From: Candidatus Rokuibacteriota bacterium
GTDB lineage: Bacteria; Methylomirabilota; Methylomirabilia; Rokubacteriales; CSP1-6
Length of the DNA: 64,000 nt
Direction: 5' to 3'
NCBI GenBank assembly: GCA_016866775.1
Contig: VGLJ01000007.1
Location: 49,993-113,992, forward strand
Shown here: positions 1 to 8,997 of the stretch, piece by piece
Numbering within the stretch: the first letter of the stretch is position 1
Layout: each line of letters opens with the position of its first letter
Notes under the pieces: model-generated
The model's database searches: none
Seen by the model: only the letters and a program-made list of their open reading frames with translations
Told to the model about the DNA's origin: nothing
Made by a program: the position numbers and the translations under genes

Positions 1-780
1 CGCGGCCAGATGGAGCAGGTCATCGTGAACCTCGCGGCCAACGCGCGCGACGCGATGCCGTCGGGCGGACGGCTGACGATCAGCACGGATCGCGTCGACG
101 TCACCGACACGCCGCCGCCGGGCGTGGCCGCGCCGCCGGGCGCATACGTGCTGCTGGCGGTCACCGACAGCGGCCACGGGATGGACGCCGAGACGCGCCG
201 CCGCGTGTTCGACCCGTTCTTCACCACGAAGGAAGTCGGACGCGGCACCGGCCTCGGCCTCGCGACGGTGTACGGCATCGTCAAGCAGCACGACGGGCAC
301 GTCGCCGTCGACAGCAGCCCGGGCGCGGGCGCGACGTTCCGGATCTACCTGCCGCGCGCGGACGCCGAGGTCGCGGCGCCCGCCGCGCCGGCGGCGCCGC
401 GGCCGACGGGCTCGGAGACCATCCTGCTGGTCGAGGACGAGCAGGAGGTGCGGCGGCTCGCGCCCCAGGCGCTCGAGGGCGCCGGCTACCGCGTCATCGA
501 GGCGGCGTTGCCGACCGACGCGGTCCGCATCGCGGAGGAGTGGCCGCAGCCGATCCCCCTGCTCGTCACGGACCTCGTGATGCCGCAGATGAACGGGCGG
601 GTGATGGCCGACATCGTGCGGAGCGCGCGTCCCGCCATCAAGACGCTGTTCATCTCCGGGTACTCGGCGGATCCCGCGACGTTCGAGACCGACCTCGAAG
701 GTCCGGGCTGGTCGTTCCTCGCGAAGCCCTTCACCGGCCGCGCGCTCGCGAAGACGGTGCGCGACCTCCTCGATCGGTGA
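1..780 (+). CDS. Hybrid sensor histidine kinase, 3' part (cut by window start)
   Basis: The frame is open from base 1, and the first Met visible at base 10 lies inside the ATPase domain, so the start and the sensor and HisKA regions lie outside the window. In order the protein shows an HATPase_c domain with N box (NLAANARDAM), G1 box (DSGHGM) and G2 box (GRGTGLGLATV), an Ala/Pro linker, and a receiver domain with acidic pocket (VEDE), phospho-Asp in VTDLVMP and the conserved Lys in LAKPF. This is a PAS-type hybrid kinase layout. It probably signals by internal phosphorelay. The stimulus is unknown. It converges with the receiver gene 10 bases downstream. Confidence 0.9.
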   Translation, partial: RGQMEQVIVNLAANARDAMPSGGRLTISTDRVDVTDTPPPGVAAPPGAYVLLAVTDSGHGMDAETRRRVFDPFFTTKEVGRGTGLGLATVYGIVKQHDGHVAVDSSPGAGATFRIYLPRADAEVAAPAAPAAPRPTGSETILLVEDEQEVRRLAPQALEGAGYRVIEAALPTDAVRIAEEWPQPIPLLVTDLVMPQMNGRVMADIVRSARPAIKTLFISGYSADPATFETDLEGPGWSFLAKPFTGRALAKTVRDLLDR

Positions 781-790
781 CCATGGGCCG

Positions 791-1186
791 TTACGCCGTC
801 CTGACGCTCCCGGACGCGGACTCGACCGCTTTCAGCAAGACCCACGGCTCCAGCGGCTTGCGCAGCGTCAGGTGGGCGCCCGCGCTGCGCGCGCGCATGA
901 GCGCGCCGAGCCGGTCTTCCCGCGTGTCGGCGGAGACCGCGATGATGGCGAGCGACGGGAGATCGCGCACGAGCTCCTCGATCACGGCGACGCCGTCCTT
1001 GCGCGGCAGGAAGATGTCGACGATCGCGATCTGGGGCCGTGACGCGTGGGCGGCGGCCACGGCGGCGTCGCCGTCGGGAGCGAGCACGACCTCGTAGCCT
1101 TCGGTCCTCAGCAGCATCGCGACGACGTCGCGCGTCTCGTCGTGATCCTCGACCACGAGCACGCGCGCGCGAGGCCTGCGGAGCAC
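791..1186 (-). CDS. Stand-alone response regulator receiver domain
   Basis: CheY-like receiver of about 131 residues with no output domain. Visible marks are VVEDHDE (acidic pocket), phospho-Asp in AIVDIFLP, the Ser of AVSADT and the Lys of LRKPLEP. The GTG at 1186 sits just before the first beta strand and has a GGAAG upstream. An in-frame start at 1267 would add about 27 residues not typical of the family. It is convergent with the hybrid kinase, which is a plausible but unproven partner. Single-domain receivers usually act as phosphorelay intermediates. Confidence 0.8.
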   Translation of the reverse strand: MLRRPRARVLVVEDHDETRDVVAMLLRTEGYEVVLAPDGDAAVAAAHASRPQIAIVDIFLPRKDGVAVIEELVRDLPSLAIIAVSADTREDRLGALMRARSAGAHLTLRKPLEPWVLLKAVESASGSVRTA

Positions 1187-1350
1187 GGCGCTTCCGGACA
1201 GCAGGCGGCGTGCCACACGCCGCTCCCGCGGAAAAGCTGGTCCGGATCTTGTACCCCAGCGACGCACGCGCGCAATAACGCCGCGTTACGCCGTGAAACC
1301 GGGAATCGTGCTCGATGATCTGGCGAACGTTTTCGCCATGAGGGGCGGCC

Positions 1351-1530
1351 GTGTCCTCTGAAATTCAGGAGACGGCGGGTACATGCTTCCTTTGCTCGCG
1401 GACCATCTGGCCGGAGGACGCGACGACCACGGCCGCGGGCCTGACGGTCCACCGGATCTGCTACGACAAGTTCGTCCGGCCCAGCCTGCTCCCCGACGCC
1501 CCGAAGCCGCCGCGCGGCGAGAACCGGTGA
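1351..1530 (+). CDS. Small CxxC/HxxC zinc-ribbon-like protein
   Basis: A 59-residue ORF starts at GTG, with GAGGGG a few bases upstream and a stop codon just before in the same frame. Codons end almost always in G or C, as in neighbouring genes. Cys12, Cys15, His34 and Cys37 form a CxxC...HxxC set able to hold one zinc. I recognise no named family. Its stop overlaps a GTG that opens a second CxxC/HxxC frame, so the two may be a tandem pair. Function unknown; nucleic-acid or protein binding is the usual role for such folds. Confidence 0.55.
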   Translation: MSSEIQETAGTCFLCSRTIWPEDATTTAAGLTVHRICYDKFVRPSLLPDAPKPPRGENR

Positions 1531-1859
1531 ACGGCCCGCGCTCCAAACCGGGCCCCCGGCTCGACATCCGCGGGCTGTGCGCGCTCTGCGGCAAGCCGAT
1601 GCTCGCGGGCCACGCGACGTGCGAGACTCAGGCCCGCTTCATGGGACGGCCGCAGCACACTTTCTGCACCATCGCGACCTTGCCGCACTTGGGACAGCGG
1701 AAACCCGCCATGGGCTACCTCGACGTTTCGAGCAGCGACGCCATCGGCGCCCCGCTCGCGCGCGCGGTCGTCGTATCGACGGTCACCCGGAGCGCGCGCA
1801 GACCGTGCACCCCCTGCAGCTCCTCGAGCTCGAGCTCCTCGACCCCCCGCGTGAGGTAG
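1527..1859 (+). CDS. Possible second small CxxC/HxxC protein, 3' limit doubtful
   Basis: The GTG at 1527 overlaps the stop of the preceding small ORF. The first 39 or so residues contain CALC and, eight residues later, HATC, repeating the spacing style of its neighbour, with strong G/C third positions. Beyond about 1628 the frame runs antisense to a convincing minus-strand mini-gene and to the end of the GAF gene, and turns into a Ser-rich run. Only the 5' third looks protein-like. The true stop may have been lost to an indel, or the whole frame may be fortuitous. Confidence 0.25.
   Translation: MNGPRSKPGPRLDIRGLCALCGKPMLAGHATCETQARFMGRPQHTFCTIATLPHLGQRKPAMGYLDVSSSDAIGAPLARAVVVSTVTRSARRPCTPCSSSSSSSSTPRVR
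1628..1711 (-). CDS. 27-residue zinc-ribbon mini-protein
   Basis: ATG at 1711 with GAGGT six bases upstream, where the ribosome site overlaps the stop of the GAF gene. The product begins MAGFRCPKCGK and ends with VCCGRPMKRA. It is therefore one CPxC knuckle plus a CC pair, enough for a single zinc or rubredoxin-like site (compare desulforedoxin-type mini-domains). It follows the GAF gene with a gap of only three bases, so it is probably translated from the same message. Function unknown. Confidence 0.6.
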   Translation of the reverse strand: MAGFRCPKCGKVAMVQKVCCGRPMKRA

Positions 1860-4150
1860 CCGAGCGACTGGAGGTACTCGATGTAGCCGCGGTACTCCAG
1901 CGCTTCCGACGGTTGCGAGTACACGATCACGATGCGGCCCGGCTGGGTGGCGCGCTCGCTGGTCCCCTTGATCAGCGCCTTGTCGATGCGCTTCTTCACG
2001 ATCGCGTAGCGGATGTCGTACGCCCCGTCGACGTCGAAGCGCTTCTCGTCGAAGCGGAAGCGGATGGCGAGCGGCGCGTGCTGGACGAGGATGAGGTGCG
2101 TGGTCTCGAGCGGCACCGGCAGGCGCGCGCGGATCTGCTCCGCGCGCAGCGCGATCCCGCAGCTCACCATGAGCTGCCAGAGGCGGAGGTTCTTCAGGTA
2201 GAGCGGGTCGTAGCCGCCGTCCTCGAGGAGCGAGGCGCCGACGTAGATCTGGTAGTCGACGCCGTCGGTCTTCTGCTTCTCGAAGTAGTGCGGGAACATC
2301 GCCTGCGCGGTCTGCTCCTCGAGGTCGAGATACGAGGAGATCGCCTCCGCGAGCCCGGTCACGCTCTCCTCGAAGCGCCGGCGCTCGTGATGGACGGTCG
2401 CGAGGCGCGGGTCGAGCGCCTCGCGATACGTGTCGATGCGCTCGCGCACGCGCGGCCCGAACGTCTCGAGGTGCGGGAACAGCCGCTCGACGTCCGCGCG
2501 CAGGAAGTCGATGACGCCGACCTCGTCGCCCGACTTCAGGCCGCGCTCGATGTGCGCGGCGCGCTTCGCGATGCGGTACCGGAGCTCGTCGAGCGCGGGC
2601 AAGAGCTTCTCGCGGTGCGCCTGGTCGATGACGGGGGCCGCGAGGCCGAGCTGCGCGAGCAGGTCGGCCTGGATCGCGAGCGCCCGCTGGGTGGACGACC
2701 CGCGGATGTCGGCGAGGCCGTAGAGCGGGAACACGTCGGAGAAGACGATCGCGTCCATCTCCGTGTGCGTGTCGATCGAGTGGTCCCGGCGCCGCTCGAT
2801 GGCGTCGAGCACGGCCTCGCGGAAGCGCCACTCCACCGTGGGGTGGATGGCGGTCGCCTTCTCCTTGATGATCGCCTGCACCCGGTTGTTGAGCTCCTCG
2901 ATGCTGCGCTGCACCGCCATCGCGAAGAGCGGCAGGATCTCCGCCAGCTTGGGCAGGTGCATCTGGGTGAAGTCGCCCGGGTTCGGCGACGCGAGCTCGA
3001 GCGTGCCGATCACGCGGCTCTGGTAGTGCAGCGGCGCGACCATCAGCGCGCGGGTGCCGCTCGCCACGAGGTGGTCCTCGATGACGTGACGGTCGCGCTG
3101 CTCCGCCAGGTCGCGAATGATGATCGGCCGCTCGCCCTTGACCGTGCGCTCGTACACCGTGCCGATGAACTCGGCCATCGCGTGGTGCTTCGAGTCCGCG
3201 AAGATGCAGGAGTGCTCGAGCTGCTGGCCGGCGTTGAGCAGCAGCACGCGGTCGCCGTCGAGGGCGGCCAGGCTGAAGTGCAGATCGGGCCGGCGGAACA
3301 GCGCGCGCAGCTTCGCCTGGAGCGTCTGGAACTTCGCGTGCGACACGATGGACTCGCGGTCGATCAGGTCGCGCTTGATCGACGAGAGGACCTCCTGGTC
3401 CGTGACGTCGACCGCGCGGACGACCGTGAAGCCCTCGATGACGAAGCGCTCCGGCGGAAGCCGCTCGAGGAGCCGGTCCACGTCGAAGAAGTAATCGTGG
3501 AGGCGGGCGCGGTCCGCGTCGGAGAACGGCGGCCGGTCCCCCACCACGTGGACGTCGAGGAACGTCGAGTCGAAGGTGATGCGGAAGTGACGCTCGAGGC
3601 CGGTGGCGTCGTCCCGCACGGCGATGATCAACGGGTACTCGAGATCGAGCTTTTGATCCCGTACACCCGCTCGAGGACGACCGTGTACGCATGGCGCAGG
3701 CGGGCGCGGCCGAGGTTCTCCGGATCCAGGTTGACGCGGCCGCGCACGTGCCGGTCCTCGGTCAAGAGCGCCTGCTTGAACGCGGGCGTCTCGTACACGC
3801 TGAGCAGGTCGAGCGGCATCAGCGCGGCGCCGTAGGACTGGTCCCACGCGGCCGGGGCGAACACGGCCGCCATCAGCGCGTCGACCACGTCGGCATGCCG
3901 CTCGAGCACGGCGAGGGTCCGTGACCGGCTTTTCGAGCTCGGGCGCCCGCGCGAGCGCCTCGCGCACGACCGAGCCGAGCGCGTCGCACACCGCGCCTCC
4001 GCACTCCCCTCCTTCACCCCGCCAGAAGTTGACGAGCGGGCGCAGGCTCAGGTGACGCTGGAACGGAAACGTATCGGGGCCCGCCAGGGTTATCGAGCCA
4101 AGATCGGCGCGCGACGGAAGAAGGTGGTCGGCCGTCATCGGTTCCCCCAT
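1715..4150 (-). CDS. GAF-domain protein of about 800 residues, with two compensating frameshifts
   Basis: The central part (VYERTVKGERP through LELASPNPGDF) is a GAF domain, followed by helical segments (ELNNRVQAIIKEK) and a long conserved C-terminal half of unknown fold. The overall plan resembles large GAF proteins of unknown role in Bacteroidetes. From about 3920 down to 3651 the conserved protein sequence is in another frame (AFAPAAWDQSYGAALMPLDL), then returns to the first frame at a run of four A residues. The two shifts cancel, which fits either assembly error or a repaired mutation. ATG 4150 and ATG 4138 are both usable starts. Ligand unknown. Confidence 0.65.
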   Translation of the reverse strand: MGEPMTADHLLPSRADLGSITLAGPDTFPFQRHLSLRPLVNFWRGEGGECGGAVCDALGSVVREALARAPELEKPVTDPRRARAACRRGRRADGGRVRPGRVGPVLRRRADAARPAQRVRDARVQAGALDRGPARARPRQPGSGEPRPRPPAPCVHGRPRAGVRDQKLDLEYPLIIAVRDDATGLERHFRITFDSTFLDVHVVGDRPPFSDADRARLHDYFFDVDRLLERLPPERFVIEGFTVVRAVDVTDQEVLSSIKRDLIDRESIVSHAKFQTLQAKLRALFRRPDLHFSLAALDGDRVLLLNAGQQLEHSCIFADSKHHAMAEFIGTVYERTVKGERPIIIRDLAEQRDRHVIEDHLVASGTRALMVAPLHYQSRVIGTLELASPNPGDFTQMHLPKLAEILPLFAMAVQRSIEELNNRVQAIIKEKATAIHPTVEWRFREAVLDAIERRRDHSIDTHTEMDAIVFSDVFPLYGLADIRGSSTQRALAIQADLLAQLGLAAPVIDQAHREKLLPALDELRYRIAKRAAHIERGLKSGDEVGVIDFLRADVERLFPHLETFGPRVRERIDTYREALDPRLATVHHERRRFEESVTGLAEAISSYLDLEEQTAQAMFPHYFEKQKTDGVDYQIYVGASLLEDGGYDPLYLKNLRLWQLMVSCGIALRAEQIRARLPVPLETTHLILVQHAPLAIRFRFDEKRFDVDGAYDIRYAIVKKRIDKALIKGTSERATQPGRIVIVYSQPSEALEYRGYIEYLQSLGYLTRGVEELELEELQGVHGLRALRVTVDTTTARASGAPMASLLETSR

Positions 4151-4310
4151 TGTCCTTCGGACGGCCCCGCCCCGGCGCGGGATTCGTCGGTCTTGGGGGC
4201 AGGTCGGCATCAACCGCCGGCCCTTGCGCCCTCGGCGGCCGGTGGTGTATTAACGACGCACCTTTCCGCGCATATCCGGCCACGTCCAACGAGGGGCCAA
4301 GGAGGAACGA

Positions 4311-5627
4311 ATGAAGCTGACCGAGAAGTGGCACGACGAGCTGTGGGCGCGCGACATGTGGTGGAGCGGCAAGACGACGCGCCGCAAGTTCCTGGGCCTC
4401 TCGGCCGCCGCGGCGGGTGCCGTCGGCGCGACGATGCTCGTCCCCGCGCCGTGGCGCGAGGCGTTCGGCCAGGCGAAGCCGTACAAGGTCGGCGTGCTCC
4501 AGCCGCTGACCGGCGCGGCCGCGGCCGGCGGAAAGACGGCGCTGGTGGGCACGCAGCTCGCCACCAACCGGATCAACAAGGCGGGCGGGATCAACGGCCG
4601 GCCGATCGAGCTGGTCGTCGCCGACTACGAGTCGAAGCCGGACGTCGGCCGCCGCAAGGCCGAGAAGCTCGTGGTCGAGGACAAGGTCGACGTCGGCGAG
4701 GGTGGCTACCTCTCGAACGTGTGCCTCGCCTGCATGCCCGTGTTCGAGGAGCACAAGACGGTCTACATGATCGGCGTGTGCCTCGACACCACGATCACGA
4801 CCAGCAAGTGCAACCGGTACACCTTCCGGCCGTTCGACTACGCGCCGTCGCAGGCCATGGCGATCTCTCCCTACCTCGTGAAGAACCTCGGCAAGAAGTG
4901 GCACATCGTCTTCCTCGACTACGCGTGGGGCCAGTCGACGCGCGACGCGTACATCGAGCAGATCAAGAAGAACGGCGGCGAGATCCAGGGCACGACGGGC
5001 ATCCCGCTCGGGACCGCGGACATGACGGCGTTCATCTCGAAGATCACCGGCAGCTTCGACGGCCTCTTCGCGATCATGTTCGGCGCCAACGCCGTGACGT
5101 TCACGAACCAGGCCTACGACCTCGGGCTCTTCAAGAAGGCCAAGTACGCGGGCGACGGCGCGGTCGCCGAGTCGACACACCTGGCCGCGCTCGGCAACAA
5201 GATCGAGGGGTTCGTCGGCGTCAACCGCTACATCCCCGTGCTGACCAAGCCGCTGGACACGCCGTACCACAAGAAGTTCTTCGATGAATCCAAGGTCCTG
5301 CTGAAGCAGATGGACCCCGCGGGACCGGATCCCGACCGCTACGTGCAGTCGAACTTCGAGGCGATGAACTTCCTCAAGCTCGGCATCCAGAAGTCGGGGT
5401 TCCGCGGGCGCGAAGACTCGATGAAGCTCATCGAAGCGCTCGAGGGCATGGAGGTCAAGGAGAGCGACGACTTCCCCCAGGGCGACAAGCTGCTCCGCCG
5501 TGAGGATCACCAGGCCTTCCTGCGCCAGTTCATCTTCGACATCAAGAACGTCAGGCACCGCCTCCTCGACGTCGTCTCGAGAGACAAGGTCGTCGTCCCG
5601 CCGGCCTGCAGTTTCCCGAAGGCGTGA
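4311..5627 (+). CDS. ABC transporter substrate-binding protein, branched-chain amino-acid type, Tat-exported
   Basis: Start supported by AAGGAGG seven bases before ATG. The N-terminus carries a twin-arginine motif (TTRRKFLGL) followed by an Ala-rich hydrophobic segment ending near AFGQA, so export in folded form is predicted. The mature part is a type I periplasmic binding fold (KVGVLQPLTG...ATNRINKAGGINGRPIELVVADYE) of the LivK/UrtA/amide-binding family. It opens an operon with livG, livF, livH and livM, and its stop overlaps the livG start. The family transports amino acids, amides, urea or aromatic acids; the real ligand cannot be read from sequence. Confidence 0.9.
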   Translation: MKLTEKWHDELWARDMWWSGKTTRRKFLGLSAAAAGAVGATMLVPAPWREAFGQAKPYKVGVLQPLTGAAAAGGKTALVGTQLATNRINKAGGINGRPIELVVADYESKPDVGRRKAEKLVVEDKVDVGEGGYLSNVCLACMPVFEEHKTVYMIGVCLDTTITTSKCNRYTFRPFDYAPSQAMAISPYLVKNLGKKWHIVFLDYAWGQSTRDAYIEQIKKNGGEIQGTTGIPLGTADMTAFISKITGSFDGLFAIMFGANAVTFTNQAYDLGLFKKAKYAGDGAVAESTHLAALGNKIEGFVGVNRYIPVLTKPLDTPYHKKFFDESKVLLKQMDPAGPDPDRYVQSNFEAMNFLKLGIQKSGFRGREDSMKLIEALEGMEVKESDDFPQGDKLLRREDHQAFLRQFIFDIKNVRHRLLDVVSRDKVVVPPACSFPKA

Positions 5628-6427
5628 CGAGCCGATCCACCCAGGGGTCGCCCGCCCCGGCCGTTGCCGGCCGGGGCGGGACGGCCGCGTCCGACACCGT
5701 CCTCCGCATCGAAGGCCTCTCCGTGCGGTTCGGAGGCCTCGCCGCGCTCAACAACGTGTCGATGACGGTGCCGCGCGGCCAGATCCGCGCGATCATCGGC
5801 CCGAACGGCGCGGGCAAGTCGACCTTCTTCAACTGCGTCACCGGCGTGCTGCGCCCGACGGGCGGGCGCATTCTGTTCGAGGGCGACGACATCACGGGGC
5901 TGCCGCCCCACCGGATCTCGCAGAAGGCGATCGCGCGCTCGTACCAGATCACCAACATCCTGCCCGGCGCCACCGTGCTCGAAAATGTCCGGGTCGCCGT
6001 GCAGTCGCGCCATCACTCGTGGGCCCTGTTCCGCCACCACCGCGCCTACCAGGACGTCATCGCCGAGGCGCGGACGGTCCTCGCCTCCGTCGGCCTGGCC
6101 GAGAAGGAAGAGGAGCTCGCCGCCAACCTCTCGCACGGCGAGCAGCGCAACCTCGAGATCGGCATCGCGCTCGGCACGGAGCCGCGGCTCCTGTGCCTCG
6201 ACGAGCCGACGGCCGGCATGAGCGTGAGCGAGACTCACGCAACCGTGGAGCTGATCCGGCGCATCGCCGCGAACCTCACCATCCTCATCGTCGAGCACGA
6301 CATGGAGGTGGTGATGGGGCTCGCGCAGGTGATCACCGTGCTCCACTACGGCGAGGTCCTGGCGGAGGGCGCGCCGGCCGAGATCCAGGCCAACGCGCGC
6401 GTGCAGGAGGTTTACCTCAAGACCTGA
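5624..6427 (+). CDS. livG: ABC transporter ATP-binding protein LivG
   Basis: GTG start overlapping the upstream stop (GTGA). After a poorly conserved leader of about 25 residues, the nucleotide-binding domain shows Walker A (GPNGAGKST), signature (LSHGEQRNLEIG), Walker B (LLCLDEPTAGM) and the switch His (VEHDM). The C-terminal LivG extension (EVYLKT) is complete. It pairs with LivF on the cytoplasmic face to power the LivH/LivM permease. Stop and next start overlap (TGATG). Confidence 0.93.
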   Translation: MTSRSTQGSPAPAVAGRGGTAASDTVLRIEGLSVRFGGLAALNNVSMTVPRGQIRAIIGPNGAGKSTFFNCVTGVLRPTGGRILFEGDDITGLPPHRISQKAIARSYQITNILPGATVLENVRVAVQSRHHSWALFRHHRAYQDVIAEARTVLASVGLAEKEEELAANLSHGEQRNLEIGIALGTEPRLLCLDEPTAGMSVSETHATVELIRRIAANLTILIVEHDMEVVMGLAQVITVLHYGEVLAEGAPAEIQANARVQEVYLKT

Positions 6428-7134
6428 TGCTGACCCTGGAAGGCGTGCACACCTTCTACGCGAAGTCCCACATCCTGCACGGGGTGTCGCTCGAGGTGCG
6501 TCCGGGCGAGGTCGTCGGGCTGCTCGGCCGCAACGGCGTCGGCAAGTCGACGACGCTGAAGACGATCATGGGCCTCGTCACGCCGTCGGAAGGCACGATC
6601 ACGTTCGAGGGCAAGGCGATCGCGGGCGTTCCGCCGTACCGCCTCGCGCGCATGGGCATCGGCTACGTGCCGGAGGATCGCCGGATCTTCAAGCTCCTCT
6701 CCGTGCTCGAGAACCTCCGGACCGGTCTCGACCGCCCCGAGGTCACGGCGGCGCGGCGCGAGGCGCTGCTCGACAAGATCTACGCGAGCTTCCCGATCCT
6801 GAGGGAGCGCCGCGACCAGGCGGGCGGCACCCTCTCGGGCGGCGAGCAGCAGATGCTTGCGATCGCGCGGGCGATGATGCTGGAGCCGCGCATCATCCTG
6901 CTCGACGAGCCCACGGAAGGGCTCATGCCGCGCATGGTCGAGCAGATCCGTCACATCATCGAGGTCCTGCACCGGGAGAAGGTCGCCATCCTGCTCGTGG
7001 AGCAGAACGTCCCGCTCACGCTCGGCGTGTCCGACCGCGTCTACATCATGGAGAAAGGCGTGGTCCGCCACCACGCGCCGGCCGCGAACCTCCGCGCCGA
7101 CGCCACGGTCATCCACCAATACCTGGGGGTCTGA
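6427..7134 (+). CDS. livF: ABC transporter ATP-binding protein LivF
   Basis: ATG shares one base with the livG stop. The 235-residue protein has Walker A (GRNGVGKST), Q-loop region with the LivF-typical GYVPEDRRIF, signature (LSGGEQQMLAIARAM), Walker B (IILLDEPTEGL) and switch (LLVEQN). Length and motifs are those of standard LivF, the partner ATPase of LivG. Confidence 0.93.
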   Translation: MLTLEGVHTFYAKSHILHGVSLEVRPGEVVGLLGRNGVGKSTTLKTIMGLVTPSEGTITFEGKAIAGVPPYRLARMGIGYVPEDRRIFKLLSVLENLRTGLDRPEVTAARREALLDKIYASFPILRERRDQAGGTLSGGEQQMLAIARAMMLEPRIILLDEPTEGLMPRMVEQIRHIIEVLHREKVAILLVEQNVPLTLGVSDRVYIMEKGVVRHHAPAANLRADATVIHQYLGV

Positions 7135-7140
7135 GCCCGC

Positions 7141-8010
7141 ATGATTCCCTTCGACCAGATCCTCGTGCAGATCGTCAACGGCCTCGTGAACGGCATGATC
7201 CTCGCGCTCGTGGCCTCGGGCCTCACGCTGATCTTCGGGATCATGGACATCGTGAACTTCGCGCACGGCGACCTCTTCATGCTCGGCGCGTACCTGGGGA
7301 CGACGTCGTTCCTCGTGACCGGCAACTTCTGGGTGTCGCTGCTGACGGCGGTCCTGAGCATGGCGGTGCTCGGCCTCGTCTTCCAGGCCGCGGCGCTGCG
7401 CCCGCTGCTCGGGCGCGATCCGCTGACCACGATCCTCGCCACGTTCGGCATCTCGCTCGTGATCCAGAACTACGCGCTCTGGCAGTACGGCCCGGTGCCG
7501 CGCCGCCTGCCCGAGCCGGTGACCGGGCACTTCCAGCTCTTCTACGTCGAGTACCCGTGGTACCGGCTCGTCATCGCGTTGATGTCGGCGGCGATCATCG
7601 GCGGGCTCTACCTGTTCATGAAGTACGGCAAGCACGGGATCTGGATCCGGGCCACCACCCAGGACCGCGTGATGGCGGAGGCGATGGGCATTCCCGTGCC
7701 GTGGGTCCACACCGTGGTCTTCGCGATCGGCGCCGCCATGGCGGCGGCCGCGGGTGTCCTGTTCGGCCCGACCGTCGGCATCAACCACGCGATGGGCTTC
7801 GACTTCACGCTGCGCGCGTTCGTCGTCGTGGTCGTGGGCGGGATGGGCAACCTCGGCGGCTCGATCCTCGCGTCGATCTTCATCAGCCTGCTCGAGTCGC
7901 TCGCCACGATCTGGGTGAGTCCGGCGCAGGCGGTGATCGTCTCGTTCGTGGCGCTGATCTTGACCCTGCTCGTGCGGCCCACCGGCATCTTCGCGCCGAC
8001 GCCGAAATGA
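7141..8010 (+). CDS. livH: Branched-chain amino-acid ABC transporter permease LivH
   Basis: 289-residue inner-membrane protein with about eight hydrophobic segments. The start of the mature fold (QIVNGLVNGMILALVASG) and the motif GIMDIVNFAHGDLFMLGAY are diagnostic for LivH. It has the expected length and lies six bases after livF. Its stop overlaps the livM start (ATGA). It forms a heterodimeric channel with LivM. Confidence 0.93.
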   Translation: MIPFDQILVQIVNGLVNGMILALVASGLTLIFGIMDIVNFAHGDLFMLGAYLGTTSFLVTGNFWVSLLTAVLSMAVLGLVFQAAALRPLLGRDPLTTILATFGISLVIQNYALWQYGPVPRRLPEPVTGHFQLFYVEYPWYRLVIALMSAAIIGGLYLFMKYGKHGIWIRATTQDRVMAEAMGIPVPWVHTVVFAIGAAMAAAAGVLFGPTVGINHAMGFDFTLRAFVVVVVGGMGNLGGSILASIFISLLESLATIWVSPAQAVIVSFVALILTLLVRPTGIFAPTPK

Positions 8011-8975
8011 GCACGGTCGCGCGCGCCACGGGCCCGAGCCGGGGCTACTGGACGGGCTTCGTGATCGTCGTGGCGGCGCTCGCCGCCGCGCCCTTCGTGC
8101 TCCCCGAGTTCTGGCAGCGGTTCGCGACGGAGATCCTGATCTGGGGGCTCTTCGCGATGTCGTCGGACATCCTGATCGGCTACACCGGGATGGTCTCGTT
8201 CGGCCACTCGGCGTTCTTCGGGCTCGGCATGTACGGGGCCGCCGCGGCCCTGCTCGCGGTGCGGCCGCCGAACCTCTGGCTCGCGATGCTGGTCGGCCTC
8301 GTCGCGGCCGCCATCGTCGCCGCGTTCGTCGCGTTCTTCTCGACGCGGCTGCGCGACATCTACTTCTCGATCACCACGCTCGTCTTCTCGCAGATCTTCT
8401 ACGTCATCATCTTCACGTGGACCGACGTGACGGGCGGCGAGAACGGGCTGACGTTCCGCCAGCCGCCCCTCGGGATCCCGGGACTCTTCACGATCCCCTT
8501 CACGCGCAACGGCCTGCACTGGTTCGTGCTCGGCGTGGTCGTCGTCTCCTATCTGGTGCTCAGACGCATCACGCAGTCTCCGTTCGGGATGGTCCTCCAG
8601 TCGATCCGCGAGAACGAGCCGCGCACGCGCGCCATCGGCTACCACGTGGAGCGCTACAAGATCGTTTCGGTGATGCTGTCCGGGCTCTTCGCCGGCCTGT
8701 CCGGTGTGCTCTACGCGATCCAGAACAAGTTCGCGGCGCCGGACTTCGTCCTCTTCCTGATCTCCGGCGAGGCCGTCATCTTCAACGTGATGGGCGGGAT
8801 CGGCACGCTCGTGGGCCCGGTCGCCGGCGCGGCGTTCTTCCTTCTCATGAAGGAAGTCTTTTCGCGGGTCTTCTACGAGTACTACCTGATCCCGGTCGGC
8901 GTGATCTTCACGCTGATGGTGATCTTCGTCCCCCAGGGCCTCCTGGGCGCCTGGCGCCGCCAGCTCAACCGGTGA
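8007..8975 (+). CDS. livM: Branched-chain amino-acid ABC transporter permease LivM
   Basis: 322-residue multi-spanning permease. LivM marks include the segment ILIGYTGMVSFGHSAFFGLGMY, the coupling-helix region SIRENEPRTRAIGYHVERYK and the end PQGLLGAWRR. It completes the transporter. A 22-base gap then separates it from a convergent small gene. Confidence 0.93.
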   Translation: MSTVARATGPSRGYWTGFVIVVAALAAAPFVLPEFWQRFATEILIWGLFAMSSDILIGYTGMVSFGHSAFFGLGMYGAAAALLAVRPPNLWLAMLVGLVAAAIVAAFVAFFSTRLRDIYFSITTLVFSQIFYVIIFTWTDVTGGENGLTFRQPPLGIPGLFTIPFTRNGLHWFVLGVVVVSYLVLRRITQSPFGMVLQSIRENEPRTRAIGYHVERYKIVSVMLSGLFAGLSGVLYAIQNKFAAPDFVLFLISGEAVIFNVMGGIGTLVGPVAGAAFFLLMKEVFSRVFYEYYLIPVGVIFTLMVIFVPQGLLGAWRRQLNR

Positions 8976-8997
8976 GGTTTCCGGGCCAGACGGGGGG

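Noticed and set aside
1577..3835. 752-codon open frame on the plus strand opposite the GAF gene
   Set aside because: Antisense shadow produced by GC-rich codon bias; its Arg/Val/Asp/Leu-rich translation has no domain and the minus strand carries clear homology.
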